From G963668185 sp963668185 (GTDB lineage: Bacteria > Chloroflexota > Dehalococcoidia > Lucifugimonadales > G963668185): a stretch of DNA of 64,000 nt. Positions within the stretch are counted from its first letter, which is position 1. The number at the start of each line of letters is the position of its first letter. The notes beneath the pieces were generated by a model. It saw only the letters and a program-made list of their open reading frames with translations, was not told where the DNA came from and searched no databases. A program made the translations under genes and the position numbers. Of the stretch, positions 55,498 to 64,000 are shown piece after piece. The stretch lies in NCBI GenBank assembly GCA_963668185.1, contig OY764162.1, positions 2,170,001-2,234,000 on the forward strand. Reading direction: 5' to 3'.

Positions 55498-58400
55498 ATG
55501 TCGATAACGGCAATGTTCGGACGGAAGACCGGCGAGAGAGCGCGCTCGCGCGGGGCGCGGCACGGGGGCAGGGCGGCGCGGACGCTCGGGCCGCGCTTCG
55601 GGCTCGTCGCGCTGCTGGTTGCGGTGGCGGCCATCGCGGTGCTCGCGCCCGGCACGGCGCAGGGTTCCGGGGAGCTCGGCACGCCGTCGTCGGTCAGCAT
55701 ATCGCGGGGCGACGGGACGGTCTCGGCGAGTTGGCCCTCCGTCTCCGGCGCGACGCACTACCACGTGACGTACAGCACGGACGGCGGCGGAAGCTGGCAC
55801 GCTCCGGTTGACGGCCACAGGAACATCACCTCCACCGGCCTGACCTTCAGCGCGGACAACAGCAAGACGTACATCGTCGGCGTGCGGGCCGGCAACGACG
55901 GCGGCTGGGGCGGCTGGCGCAACTCGTCTTCGTCCGGGCCTTACAAGCCGCCGACGCGGACGCCTACGCCGAAGCCCACGCCGACACCCGAGCCGACGCC
56001 CGAGCCTGATCCCACGCCGGACCCGCCCGGCACGCCGTCGTCGGTCAGCATTTCGCGCGGCGACGGGACGGTCACGGCGAGTTGGGACGCGCTTTCCGGG
56101 GCGACGCACTACCACGTGACGTACAGCACGGACGGCGGCGGAAGCTGGCACGCTCCGGTGGACAACCACACGAACATCACCTCCACCAGCCTGACGTTCA
56201 GCGCGGAGAATGCGAAGACGTACATGGTCGGCGTGCGGGGCGGCAACGAGGGCGGCTGGGGCGGCTGGCGCAACTCATCGTCGTCGGGGCCGTACACGCC
56301 CGCGCCGGACCCGACGCCAACGCCGACGCCCGATCCCACGCCAACGCCGCCGGCCACGACCACGCCGCCGATCAATCCGCCGGCCACGACCACGCCCGTC
56401 AATCCGCCGGCAACATCGACGCCCGTCACGCCGCCGGACTCGCCTGCTACGTCCACGCCTGTCGCGCCCGCGCTGTCGTTCGGCGACGCGGCGGTCGCGG
56501 ACCAGTCCTGGTTCAGGGGCCTGCCCATCGCCACGCTGACGCTGCCGGCCGCGACGGGCGGCAACGGCACGACGACGTACTCGCTCGTGCCGACGCTTCC
56601 GGCAGGGCTGAGCTTCGACGCCGCGGCGCGGACGATCGGCGGGACGCCGACGGCGACCTCAACCCAGGCCGCGTACTACTACACCGCCACGGACGGCACG
56701 GACACGGCGATGTTGTCGTTCAGCATCGAGGTGACGGAGGGTCTCGTCAGCGCGCAGGGCGGGCAGGCGCAGGCCGGGCTCTCCTGGGTCACTTCGCCGC
56801 CCACCTTGCTGGAGTGGACGCAGGGCGTTGCCGTCAACGTGACGCTGCCCGCGGCCACCGGCGACCCCAACATCACCTACAAGCTGTCGCAAGGCTGCGG
56901 CAGCACAGGGGCGCAACTGCCCCCGGGGATAACCTGGAACGCCTCCACGCGAACCCTCAGCGGCACGCCCACGAAGTGGTTTGCCACCCGGGCAGCCTGT
57001 TACCAAGCCTACGCCTCCAACAAAAGCACCCCGTCCGTCACCATCCACATCAGGGTGGCGGACACGTCGGGGAACCACGCGCCGTACGCCAGCATCAAGA
57101 GCAGCGGCTCCCAGCTGCTCGGGCAGCTCTGGTCGAAATACGGCCACTGCTACAGCGGCTCCGTCACCTATGTCCCCAGCAGCGGCCACTCCAAGCACTT
57201 CTACGACCCGGAAGACGACACGCTGACCTTCACCGCGGGGTCGAACAAGCTCGTCGGCACCACCATCAACTCCAACGGCTACGTCGTGGCGAGCCTCAGG
57301 CATCCGCCCCTGAACTGGTACTCCTTCCACTACACGGCGACGGACCCGGACGGGCTGTACGACTCGATCTCCCTGCAGGTGAAGCATTTCAACTGCAAGG
57401 AAACGTTGAGCGTCCAGGAGAACAAGCCCAAGGACACCGTGGTCGGCAGCGTGGGCGGGCCGAACAAGGCCGACGGCAGCAGCTTCTCCCTCGGCGGCGA
57501 TGTTGCCACCTACTTCGACATCGACTCCAGCACGGGCCAGATCACCGTCAAGGACGGCACGACGCTGGACTACGAGACCAAGACCTCGTACAGCGGGAAC
57601 TTCCGGTACACCGTCGAGAACACGAGTGTGGGCGGCAATATCCAGATAAACGTCAACGACGTCCGCGCCCCCAACGTGGACAGGCCCACGCTGGCCCAGA
57701 ACTCCACCAACCCGACCACGGCCCTGGACGTTTCCTGGACCGCCCCGACTCCGATGACGGGCACGACGATAAACGACTACGACGTGCGGTACCGGGAGTG
57801 GACCACCAGCACGTGGACGGAGTGGAACCCCAACAGCACCAGCACGGCCACCAGCGCGACGATCACCGGCCTGACGGCGGGCAAGGAGTACGAGGTACAG
57901 GTGCGCTCCCAGATCGTCGACGAGGGGCCAGGCCACTGGTCCGGGTCGTCGGTCATCCTCTATCTGGCCGAGAACACCGCGGTCAACGGCAACGTGGGCG
58001 GGAAGTTCAACATCAACGCCACCGACTACTACCCGCTGCAGTTCACCCTGGGCGGGACGGACGGATCGAAGTTCAAGCTCAGCACAGACACCGGCTACAA
58101 GACGGCCCAGTCCGCGCAGATACAGGTGAAGACGGGCAACGTCCCGGACTTCGAGAGCAAGTCCAGCTACAGCCTCACCCTCCGCGCCGTCGAGAACAAT
58201 CTCAACAGGAACATCCTGGACGTCACCTACAGCGCCCTCATCATAGTGACGGACGTTGCCGAGCCTCCGGGCAAGCCGACGGTGACGGTGGCGGGGAACT
58301 CCACGACGCCGACGACGAAGCTGGACGTGAGTTGGACCGCGCCGACGATGACGGGCAAGCCGGCGATAAGCGACTACGACGTGCAGTACCGCAAGACGGG

Positions 58401-61400
58401 CGATTCGACGTGGAGCAGCCACAGCTTCACCGGCACGGGCACGAGCGTGACGCTGAGCAGCCTGACTGCGGGGAAGAAGTACGACGTGCAGGTTCGCGCC
58501 GTCAACGACGAGGGCAACGGAGCGTGGTCCGACACTGGCAACGCCATCACACAGTCCGCCTCCGTGACCCGCAGCGTCGCCGAGAACACGGCGGCGAGCG
58601 GCAACGTGGGCGCGGCGGTTACGATGACGGCGGGCAGCTACACGCTGGCGCACAGCCTGGACGGGACGGACAAGGACAAGTTCGAGATCGGCTCGACCAC
58701 CGGGCAGATCACGGTCAAGACGGGCAACGTCCCGGACTACGAGGCGAAGACTTCGTACAGCGTGGAAGTGAAGATAGCGGTGAGCGGGACGGGCAACTCG
58801 AACAGCGAGCCCAACGGGACGGGCACGTACACCGTTCCGGTGACCATCAACGTGACAGACGTGAACGAGCCGCCGCCGAAGCTGAGTGCGCCCACGGTGG
58901 CCGCCAACAGCACCACGCCGACCAGCAAGATCGACGTGTCGTGGACGGCGCCGACGACCACGCAGATGAGCGGCAAGCCGGCCGTGGACGACTACGACGT
59001 GCGGTACAAGAAGGCCGGGGATTCCACCTGGACGGAGACGAGCGACAACACCAAGAGCACGACTCTCAGCGCCACGCTGAGCGGCCTGACCTCCGGCAAG
59101 ACGTACGAGGTGCAGGTACGGGCCGGGAACGTCGAGGGCGACGGGGACTGGTCGGCCACGAGCACCGCGATCACCCAGGCCGGTGGCGTGAGCCGCAGCG
59201 TGGCGGAGAACTCCGCCGCCAATACCCTGATCCGTCCGGCAGTGACGGCCACGACCAGCACCAAGTACACCTACACTCACACCCTGAGCGGGACGGACTC
59301 GGGCAAGTTCATCTTGGACTCGTCCACCGGATATCTTCGGGTCGGGTCGAACACGAGCCTGGACTACGAGACGAAGACCTCGTACAGCGTGATCGTGACG
59401 GTGACGGCCGCCGCGAAGTCCCAGGGCGGCGCCAACGCGCAGTCGCTGGACCCGAACGCGCCGGGGGACTACGCTGTGCCAGTCACCATCAACGTTGCGG
59501 ACGTGAACGAAGCGCCGGAGTTCTCATCGGCGACGACCACGCGGAGCATCGCGGAGAACTCGGCTGCGGGGAGCGCCGTGGGCGCGGCGGTGACGGCGAC
59601 GGACCCGGACGGCGTCGCGAAGTTCAACACGCTGACGTACTCGCTGACGGGCACGGACGCCGCCCAGTTCGAGATCGGCTCCGGCACGGGGCAGATAACC
59701 GTCAAGAGCGGAACGAACCTGGACTACGAGGCGAAGACCTCTTACAGCGTGACGGTGAGCGTGACGGACGGGAAGAACGCGAGCGGGACGGCGGATACGT
59801 CGGCTGACGACACGATCGCGGTGACGATCAACGTGACGGACGTTTCCGAGCCGCCGCCCAAGATGAGCGCGCCGACGGTGACGGGGAAAACGTCGACCTC
59901 GATAGACGTGTCCTGGACGAAGCTGACCGGCGCCCAGATGTCGGGCAAGCCGGCGGTCACCGCCCAGGGCATGCGCTACCGCGCGGTTGGCGACTCGACT
60001 TGGACGACGAACTGGGGGGCGCTCTCGGCAACTGTGGAAAGCACGACCATCATAGGCCGCACCCCCGGCAAGACGTATGAGGTGCAGGTAGCGTCCAGGA
60101 ACGCCGAGGGCGACGGGGCGTGGTCGGACAGCGGCACGGCCATCACGGAGGCCGGCGGCGTTACCCGCAGCATCGCGGAGAACTCGGCGGCTGGCGCGAA
60201 CGTGGGCGCGGCGGTCACGGCTGTCAGCACGAACACCACCTACACTTATTCTCACGCGCTGAGCGGAACGGACGCCGGCAAGTTCGAGATCGGCTCCGGC
60301 ACCGGGCAGATCACGGTCAAGAGCGGGACGAGCCTGGACTACGAGGCGAAGACCAGCTACAGCGTGGTCGTGACGGTGACGGCGGCGGCAAAGTCCCAGG
60401 GCGCGAACGCGCAGTCCGTCGATCCCAACGCGCCGGGCGACTACGTCGTGCCGGTCACCATCAACGTGACGGACGTTGCCGAGCCGCCCGCCGCGCCGGA
60501 CACGCCATCGATGTGGCAGCACTCGCCGTCGCCGAAGACGCAGCTGGACGTGTCGTGGACCGCGCCGGACATGACCGGCAAGCCCGCCATCACCGACTAC
60601 GACATCCAGTACAAGAAGACCGCGACTTCCACGTGGAGCGCGTGGGCGCACGCCGGAACGGAGACCACCGCTAAGCTCACGGGTCTGGACGAGGGGACGC
60701 GGTACGAGGTGCAGGTGAAGGCGAAGAACGACGAGGGCGGGAGCGGCTGGTCGGTCAGCGGCACGGCTACGACGCAGGACAAGAACGTGCACTCGGAGTT
60801 CCCGGGGGCCACGTCCACGCGCAGCATCGCGGAGAACTCGGCGGCGGGGACGAACGTGGGCGCGCCTGTGACCGCCAGCGACACCGAGGGCCACACGCTG
60901 TACTACTCGCTGATCGGGCCGGACGGCGGCAAGTTCGACGTGGGGCTGAACACGGGCCAGATAACGGTCAAGACGGGGCACGTCCCCAACTACGAGGCCA
61001 AGACCACGTACAGCGTGACGGTGCAGGTCAGCGACCGCAAGGACACCGACGACAACCCGGACACGGTGATCGACGACACGATCGAGGTCACGATCAACGT
61101 GACCGACGTCGCCGAGCCGCCGGCCGCGCCTTCTGCGCCGACGGTTGCGGCGAACTCCGCGACGCCGGAGAGCAAGATCGACGTTAGCTGGACCGCGCCC
61201 GACATGACCGGGAAGCCGGCGATCAGCGACTACGACGTGCGGTACCGCCTGAGCGGAGCGTCGAACTGGACGGACCACAGCTTCACGGGAACGGGCACGA
61301 ACACGACGCTGACCGGCCTGGACGCCGGCAAGAGCTACGACGTGCAGGTGCGCGCCACGAACGACGAGGGGACGGGCGCGTGGTCGGCAAGCGGCACGGC

Positions 61401-63693
61401 GATCACGATGGCCGGCGGCGTCGCCCGCAGCGTCGCCGAGAACACGGCGGCGGGCACGGGGATCGGCGAGCCGGTGACTGCTACGACCACGAGCGCGAAC
61501 TACACGTATTCTCACGCGCTGAGCGGCACGGACGCCGCCAGCTTCGACATCGACTCGTCCACCGGGCAGGTGAAGGTGAAGGCCGCGCTGGACTACGAGA
61601 CGAAGACCGGCTACAGCGTGATCGTCACGGTCACCGCCGCGAGCGCGGGGGCGAACGCGCAGAGCCAGACGCTGACCCCCAACGCGCCTGGAGACTACGT
61701 CGTCCCGGTTACGATCACGGTGACGGACGTGAACGAAGCTCCGGAGTTCGTGGAAGGCGATTCGGCTGCTCGCAGCGCGGCGGAGAACTCGACGGCCGGG
61801 ACGGCCGCGGGCGCGCCGGTGACGGCGACCGACCAGGACAAGGACACGCTGACGTACAGCCTGACGGGGACGGACGCGGCCAAGTTCGACATCGCCACTT
61901 CGACCGGGCAGATCAAGGTCAAGTCGGCGCTGGACTACGAGGCGAAGACGTCTTACAGCGTGACGGTGAACGTGACGGACAGCAAGGACGACTCGGGCAA
62001 CCCGGACACGACCATCGACGACACGATTGCGATCACGATCAACGTGACGGACGTAAACGAGCCGCCGCCCGCGCCGGACGGCCCGTCGGTGAGCCAGAAC
62101 TCCGCCTCCCGCACGACCAGGCTGGACGTTTCGTGGAGCGCGCCGGACATGACGGGCAAGCCCGACATCACGGACTACGACGTGCGATACAAGATCGCCA
62201 CGTCCACCGTCTGGTCGAGCCACAACTTCACCGGCACGGGTACGGCGACGACGCTGACCGGGCTGGACAAGGGCACGCGGTACGAGGTTCAGGTGCGCGC
62301 CGTGAACCACGAAGGCGACGGCGCCTGGTCCACGTCCGGCAGCAACAGGACGCAGGACCTCAAGAGCGCGACGCTGTCCGTGGACGAGAACACGACCGGC
62401 GGGACCGCGGTTAGCGGGAGTCTGCCGCCGGTGGACTCCGAAGGCCACTCCGTCGTGTACACGATGACGGGCAACACGGTGAGCACCACCACGGCCCAGC
62501 AGGCAAGCAGCTACGGCCGGGTCGCCGCGGCCCGGCAGCAGAGCCAGCAGCACAACGAGTTCTCGGTGAACTCGCAGACCGGTCAGGTGATCGTGAACGA
62601 GGGCGCGAACCTCGACTACGAGCAGACTCACACGCACGTGATCACGATAACGGCCAGCCACGCCGACTCCTCGAACCCCGGCCACAACCTCGTCAACGCG
62701 GTGTACACGGTGACGATCACGATAGGGGACGTTAACGAGCCTCCCGCCGCTCCGGGCACGCCGACGCTGAAGGAGAACACGTACACGTCTCTGACGGCAA
62801 CGTGGACCGAGCCGGACATGACGGGCAAGCCCGCTATCGAGGAGTACTCCGTGGCGTTCTGGCCCGAGGGACACAGCGAGTGCCGGCAGGTGGAGAGCGC
62901 GGGGAGCGGCAACGAGATAGTACTGGACAGCATCGTCAACTGCCCGGACCCGGAGGACACGCCGCTGAGGGCAGGCCGCGGGTACGAGTTGGAGGTGCGG
63001 GCCCGCAACGCCGAGGGGTACAGCGCGTGGTCATCGACGGCGACGCTGTACACGAAGGCCAAGCCGGCGCCCGATGTCCCTGATGCCCCCACGGCGACAA
63101 CTACGCCGACGGTCACGCCAACGCCGTCGCCCACGCCCACGGCAACGACGACGCCCACAGCTACACCGACGCCGGTACCCACGGCCAGCCCGACGCCCGC
63201 GCCGACAGCTACGCCCGCGCCCGCGCCCACGGCTAGCCCGACGGCGGTGTCCACGGCCACGCCCGCGCCCGCGCCGACCGCGACTCCGACGGCAGCGCCC
63301 GCCGCCGCGGTCACGGCCACGCCGACGCCGGAGCCGACGCCCAGCCCGACGCCTACGCCGGAACCGACGCCTGAGCTGTCGCTGCTGTCCGACGAGACCG
63401 CGCCCGGCCTTGAGGACCCGCGCCGCCCGATAGGCGGCGACATCGTCCGCAACCTGCCGGTGCGCGTGCTGGAAGACGACGCCGGAGGCCCGGCCACGGT
63501 GGAGGCCGGCCCGCCGCCTGCGCCGACGGTCACGCCGTCCGCGCCGCCCGCCGACGACCGCGGCGGCTACACGATGGCCGTGTGGTCTATGCTGGTGGCG
63601 CTGCTGGCCGCGCTGCTCGCCGTGCCGTTCCTGTTCGCGCTGCGCCGCCGCAGGAAACGCGCGGAGAGCGCGATAACGGTCCAGACCCCGTGA
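55498..63693 (+). CDS. Giant cadherin/fibronectin-III surface protein
   Basis: A 2731-residue exported protein. The signal region FGLVALLVAVAAIAVLAPGT is at about 35-54. Two nearly identical FN3 domains (about 60-150 and 180-268) flank a Pro/Thr linker. Two putative-Ig units follow (LPAGLSFDAAARTIGGTP; LPPGITWNASTRTLSGTP), then about ten cadherin-like repeats marked by GQITVK...LDYEAKTSYSVTV and INVTDVNEPP, interleaved with eight FN3 domains marked by LDVSWTAPDMTGKP and YEVQVRAVN. A Pro/Thr/Ala stalk (about 2525-2640) leads to one transmembrane helix (AVWSMLVALLAALLAVPFLF) and RRRRKR, with no LPXTG. It should form a long calcium-stiffened fibre on the cell surface for adhesion. ATG 55498, six bases after the MarR stop. 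Confidence 0.92.
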   Translation: MSITAMFGRKTGERARSRGARHGGRAARTLGPRFGLVALLVAVAAIAVLAPGTAQGSGELGTPSSVSISRGDGTVSASWPSVSGATHYHVTYSTDGGGSWHAPVDGHRNITSTGLTFSADNSKTYIVGVRAGNDGGWGGWRNSSSSGPYKPPTRTPTPKPTPTPEPTPEPDPTPDPPGTPSSVSISRGDGTVTASWDALSGATHYHVTYSTDGGGSWHAPVDNHTNITSTSLTFSAENAKTYMVGVRGGNEGGWGGWRNSSSSGPYTPAPDPTPTPTPDPTPTPPATTTPPINPPATTTPVNPPATSTPVTPPDSPATSTPVAPALSFGDAAVADQSWFRGLPIATLTLPAATGGNGTTTYSLVPTLPAGLSFDAAARTIGGTPTATSTQAAYYYTATDGTDTAMLSFSIEVTEGLVSAQGGQAQAGLSWVTSPPTLLEWTQGVAVNVTLPAATGDPNITYKLSQGCGSTGAQLPPGITWNASTRTLSGTPTKWFATRAACYQAYASNKSTPSVTIHIRVADTSGNHAPYASIKSSGSQLLGQLWSKYGHCYSGSVTYVPSSGHSKHFYDPEDDTLTFTAGSNKLVGTTINSNGYVVASLRHPPLNWYSFHYTATDPDGLYDSISLQVKHFNCKETLSVQENKPKDTVVGSVGGPNKADGSSFSLGGDVATYFDIDSSTGQITVKDGTTLDYETKTSYSGNFRYTVENTSVGGNIQINVNDVRAPNVDRPTLAQNSTNPTTALDVSWTAPTPMTGTTINDYDVRYREWTTSTWTEWNPNSTSTATSATITGLTAGKEYEVQVRSQIVDEGPGHWSGSSVILYLAENTAVNGNVGGKFNINATDYYPLQFTLGGTDGSKFKLSTDTGYKTAQSAQIQVKTGNVPDFESKSSYSLTLRAVENNLNRNILDVTYSALIIVTDVAEPPGKPTVTVAGNSTTPTTKLDVSWTAPTMTGKPAISDYDVQYRKTGDSTWSSHSFTGTGTSVTLSSLTAGKKYDVQVRAVNDEGNGAWSDTGNAITQSASVTRSVAENTAASGNVGAAVTMTAGSYTLAHSLDGTDKDKFEIGSTTGQITVKTGNVPDYEAKTSYSVEVKIAVSGTGNSNSEPNGTGTYTVPVTINVTDVNEPPPKLSAPTVAANSTTPTSKIDVSWTAPTTTQMSGKPAVDDYDVRYKKAGDSTWTETSDNTKSTTLSATLSGLTSGKTYEVQVRAGNVEGDGDWSATSTAITQAGGVSRSVAENSAANTLIRPAVTATTSTKYTYTHTLSGTDSGKFILDSSTGYLRVGSNTSLDYETKTSYSVIVTVTAAAKSQGGANAQSLDPNAPGDYAVPVTINVADVNEAPEFSSATTTRSIAENSAAGSAVGAAVTATDPDGVAKFNTLTYSLTGTDAAQFEIGSGTGQITVKSGTNLDYEAKTSYSVTVSVTDGKNASGTADTSADDTIAVTINVTDVSEPPPKMSAPTVTGKTSTSIDVSWTKLTGAQMSGKPAVTAQGMRYRAVGDSTWTTNWGALSATVESTTIIGRTPGKTYEVQVASRNAEGDGAWSDSGTAITEAGGVTRSIAENSAAGANVGAAVTAVSTNTTYTYSHALSGTDAGKFEIGSGTGQITVKSGTSLDYEAKTSYSVVVTVTAAAKSQGANAQSVDPNAPGDYVVPVTINVTDVAEPPAAPDTPSMWQHSPSPKTQLDVSWTAPDMTGKPAITDYDIQYKKTATSTWSAWAHAGTETTAKLTGLDEGTRYEVQVKAKNDEGGSGWSVSGTATTQDKNVHSEFPGATSTRSIAENSAAGTNVGAPVTASDTEGHTLYYSLIGPDGGKFDVGLNTGQITVKTGHVPNYEAKTTYSVTVQVSDRKDTDDNPDTVIDDTIEVTINVTDVAEPPAAPSAPTVAANSATPESKIDVSWTAPDMTGKPAISDYDVRYRLSGASNWTDHSFTGTGTNTTLTGLDAGKSYDVQVRATNDEGTGAWSASGTAITMAGGVARSVAENTAAGTGIGEPVTATTTSANYTYSHALSGTDAASFDIDSSTGQVKVKAALDYETKTGYSVIVTVTAASAGANAQSQTLTPNAPGDYVVPVTITVTDVNEAPEFVEGDSAARSAAENSTAGTAAGAPVTATDQDKDTLTYSLTGTDAAKFDIATSTGQIKVKSALDYEAKTSYSVTVNVTDSKDDSGNPDTTIDDTIAITINVTDVNEPPPAPDGPSVSQNSASRTTRLDVSWSAPDMTGKPDITDYDVRYKIATSTVWSSHNFTGTGTATTLTGLDKGTRYEVQVRAVNHEGDGAWSTSGSNRTQDLKSATLSVDENTTGGTAVSGSLPPVDSEGHSVVYTMTGNTVSTTTAQQASSYGRVAAARQQSQQHNEFSVNSQTGQVIVNEGANLDYEQTHTHVITITASHADSSNPGHNLVNAVYTVTITIGDVNEPPAAPGTPTLKENTYTSLTATWTEPDMTGKPAIEEYSVAFWPEGHSECRQVESAGSGNEIVLDSIVNCPDPEDTPLRAGRGYELEVRARNAEGYSAWSSTATLYTKAKPAPDVPDAPTATTTPTVTPTPSPTPTATTTPTATPTPVPTASPTPAPTATPAPAPTASPTAVSTATPAPAPTATPTAAPAAAVTATPTPEPTPSPTPTPEPTPELSLLSDETAPGLEDPRRPIGGDIVRNLPVRVLEDDAGGPATVEAGPPPAPTVTPSAPPADDRGGYTMAVWSMLVALLAALLAVPFLFALRRRRKRAESAITVQTP

Positions 63694-64000
63694 GAACGCC
63701 GAACACGGCCTCCGTCATACCGGCGGAGGCCGGTATCCAGGGGCGTCGTGGTGCGCCCACTCCGTTCGTGGTGAGCTTGTCGAACCACAACGGGCGCCGT
63801 CAGCGGGCGTGCCCTTCGGCAGGCCCCTTCGGCAAGCTCAGGACGCGGTCAGGGCGAACGGAGTGGAGGCGGATGGATTCCCGCCTTCGCGGGAATGACG
63901 GTGTAAGGGCGCGCGCTCAGCAGCGACGCTCTGCCCTCAACTGTCATTCCGAACGGACGTAAGGAATCTCAGACCTCCCGTCCGCGGACGACGACCTTGT
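63694..64000. repeat. Right-edge intergenic space with B, C' and B' repeats
   Basis: An inverted-orientation family B hairpin is at 63717-63736, TTCGTGGTGAGCTTGTCGAA at about 63766, two degenerate family C units at 63810-63865 and GGATTCCCGCCTTCGCGGGA at about 63870. TGTCATTCCGAACGGACG (about 63942) is another common spacer piece. On the minus strand 63969-64000 could be the last ten codons of a gene (KVVVRGREV-stop), too short to call. Confidence 0.7.

Noticed and set aside
59524..62874. 1116-codon antisense frame in the giant surface protein
   Set aside because: Mirror of the FN3/cadherin repeats, extremely Arg/Val-rich, no start context.
62802..63693. Sortase (LPXTG) anchoring of the giant protein
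   Set aside because: No LPXTG-like motif before the membrane helix; a plain transmembrane anchor is seen.
63969..64000. C-terminal end of a minus-strand gene
   Set aside because: Only about ten codons are visible; could be chance.

Overview
The window is GC-rich bacterial DNA with densely packed genes on both strands. The gene mix (LLM-class flavin monooxygenase, DAO-type FAD oxidoreductase, fused hydantoinase A/B, F420/FMN PPOX protein, P450, split transketolase, GldA/F/G-like ABC set) together with thousands of bases of short palindromic intergenic repeats suggests a Chloroflexota genome, perhaps of the SAR202/Dehalococcoidia kind. That placement is inference: no rRNA is present.

Layout. 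0-12.4 kb is a metabolic block: nicotinate phosphoribosyltransferase and a nicotinamidase-like hydrolase (NAD salvage), a glycosyltransferase, a DAO oxidoreductase, an O-antigen-ligase-like membrane protein, an acyl-CoA dehydrogenase, a TGS-type GTPase, an RHH/PIN pair, a zinc alcohol dehydrogenase and an LLM monooxygenase. 12.2-14.6 kb is accessory: a remnant of a type I restriction hsdM gene, a frame-broken two-domain gene, a repeat cluster and a Phd/PIN toxin-antitoxin pair with an operator-like palindrome. 14.6-23.4 kb holds a selenocysteine tRNA, thioredoxin, a lipoprotein fused to a superinfection-immunity-type membrane domain, cysteine desulfurase, a four-gene GldA/F/G plus DUF4340-like transporter operon and a lipoprotein serine protease. 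23.6-24.7 kb is a small Fic module bracketed by 28-bp direct repeats, one of which is the 3' end of the neighbouring hydantoinase gene. 24.7-40.1 kb contains the hydantoinase/5-oxoprolinase fusion with a C1B peptidase, a serine hydrolase, a C26 glutamine amidotransferase-like protein, gyrA, ffh, a split transketolase and an HExxH lipoprotein.

40.3-43.8 kb is a lower-GC island and the best candidate for an unusual system: a beta-class DNA methyltransferase fused to an HNH nuclease domain, a 146-bp nested inverted repeat just upstream of it, and a translationally coupled pair of unfamiliar proteins (DUF6978-like and DUF1828-like, tentative), followed by a 34-codon stub. 43.8-50.2 kb has coaE and an operon of MoxR ATPase, Nudix hydrolase and a 1099-residue VWA protein (CbbQ/CbbO or NorQ/NorD type, but without RuBisCO or NO reductase), then a PPOX protein and an atypical tRNA with a GGC anticodon on a non-Ala body. 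50.6-64 kb has a P450, a PIN/RHH pair, a methyltransferase, two MarR regulators and a 2731-residue cadherin/fibronectin-III surface protein; an array of seven 21-bp repeats lies in frame upstream of the second MarR gene.

Across the window, intergenic spaces are seeded with a few repeat families: A, CCTTCCCCAG-CAGA-CTGGGGAAGG hairpins; B, ATACCGGC-NNNN-GCCGGTAT hairpins; C, TTCGACAGGCTCAGGGCGAA and its relative TTCGTGGTGAGCCTGTCGAA; D, GGGCGCTTCGCGAAGCGCCC. In several places they reach into coding sequence or are inserted in one another.
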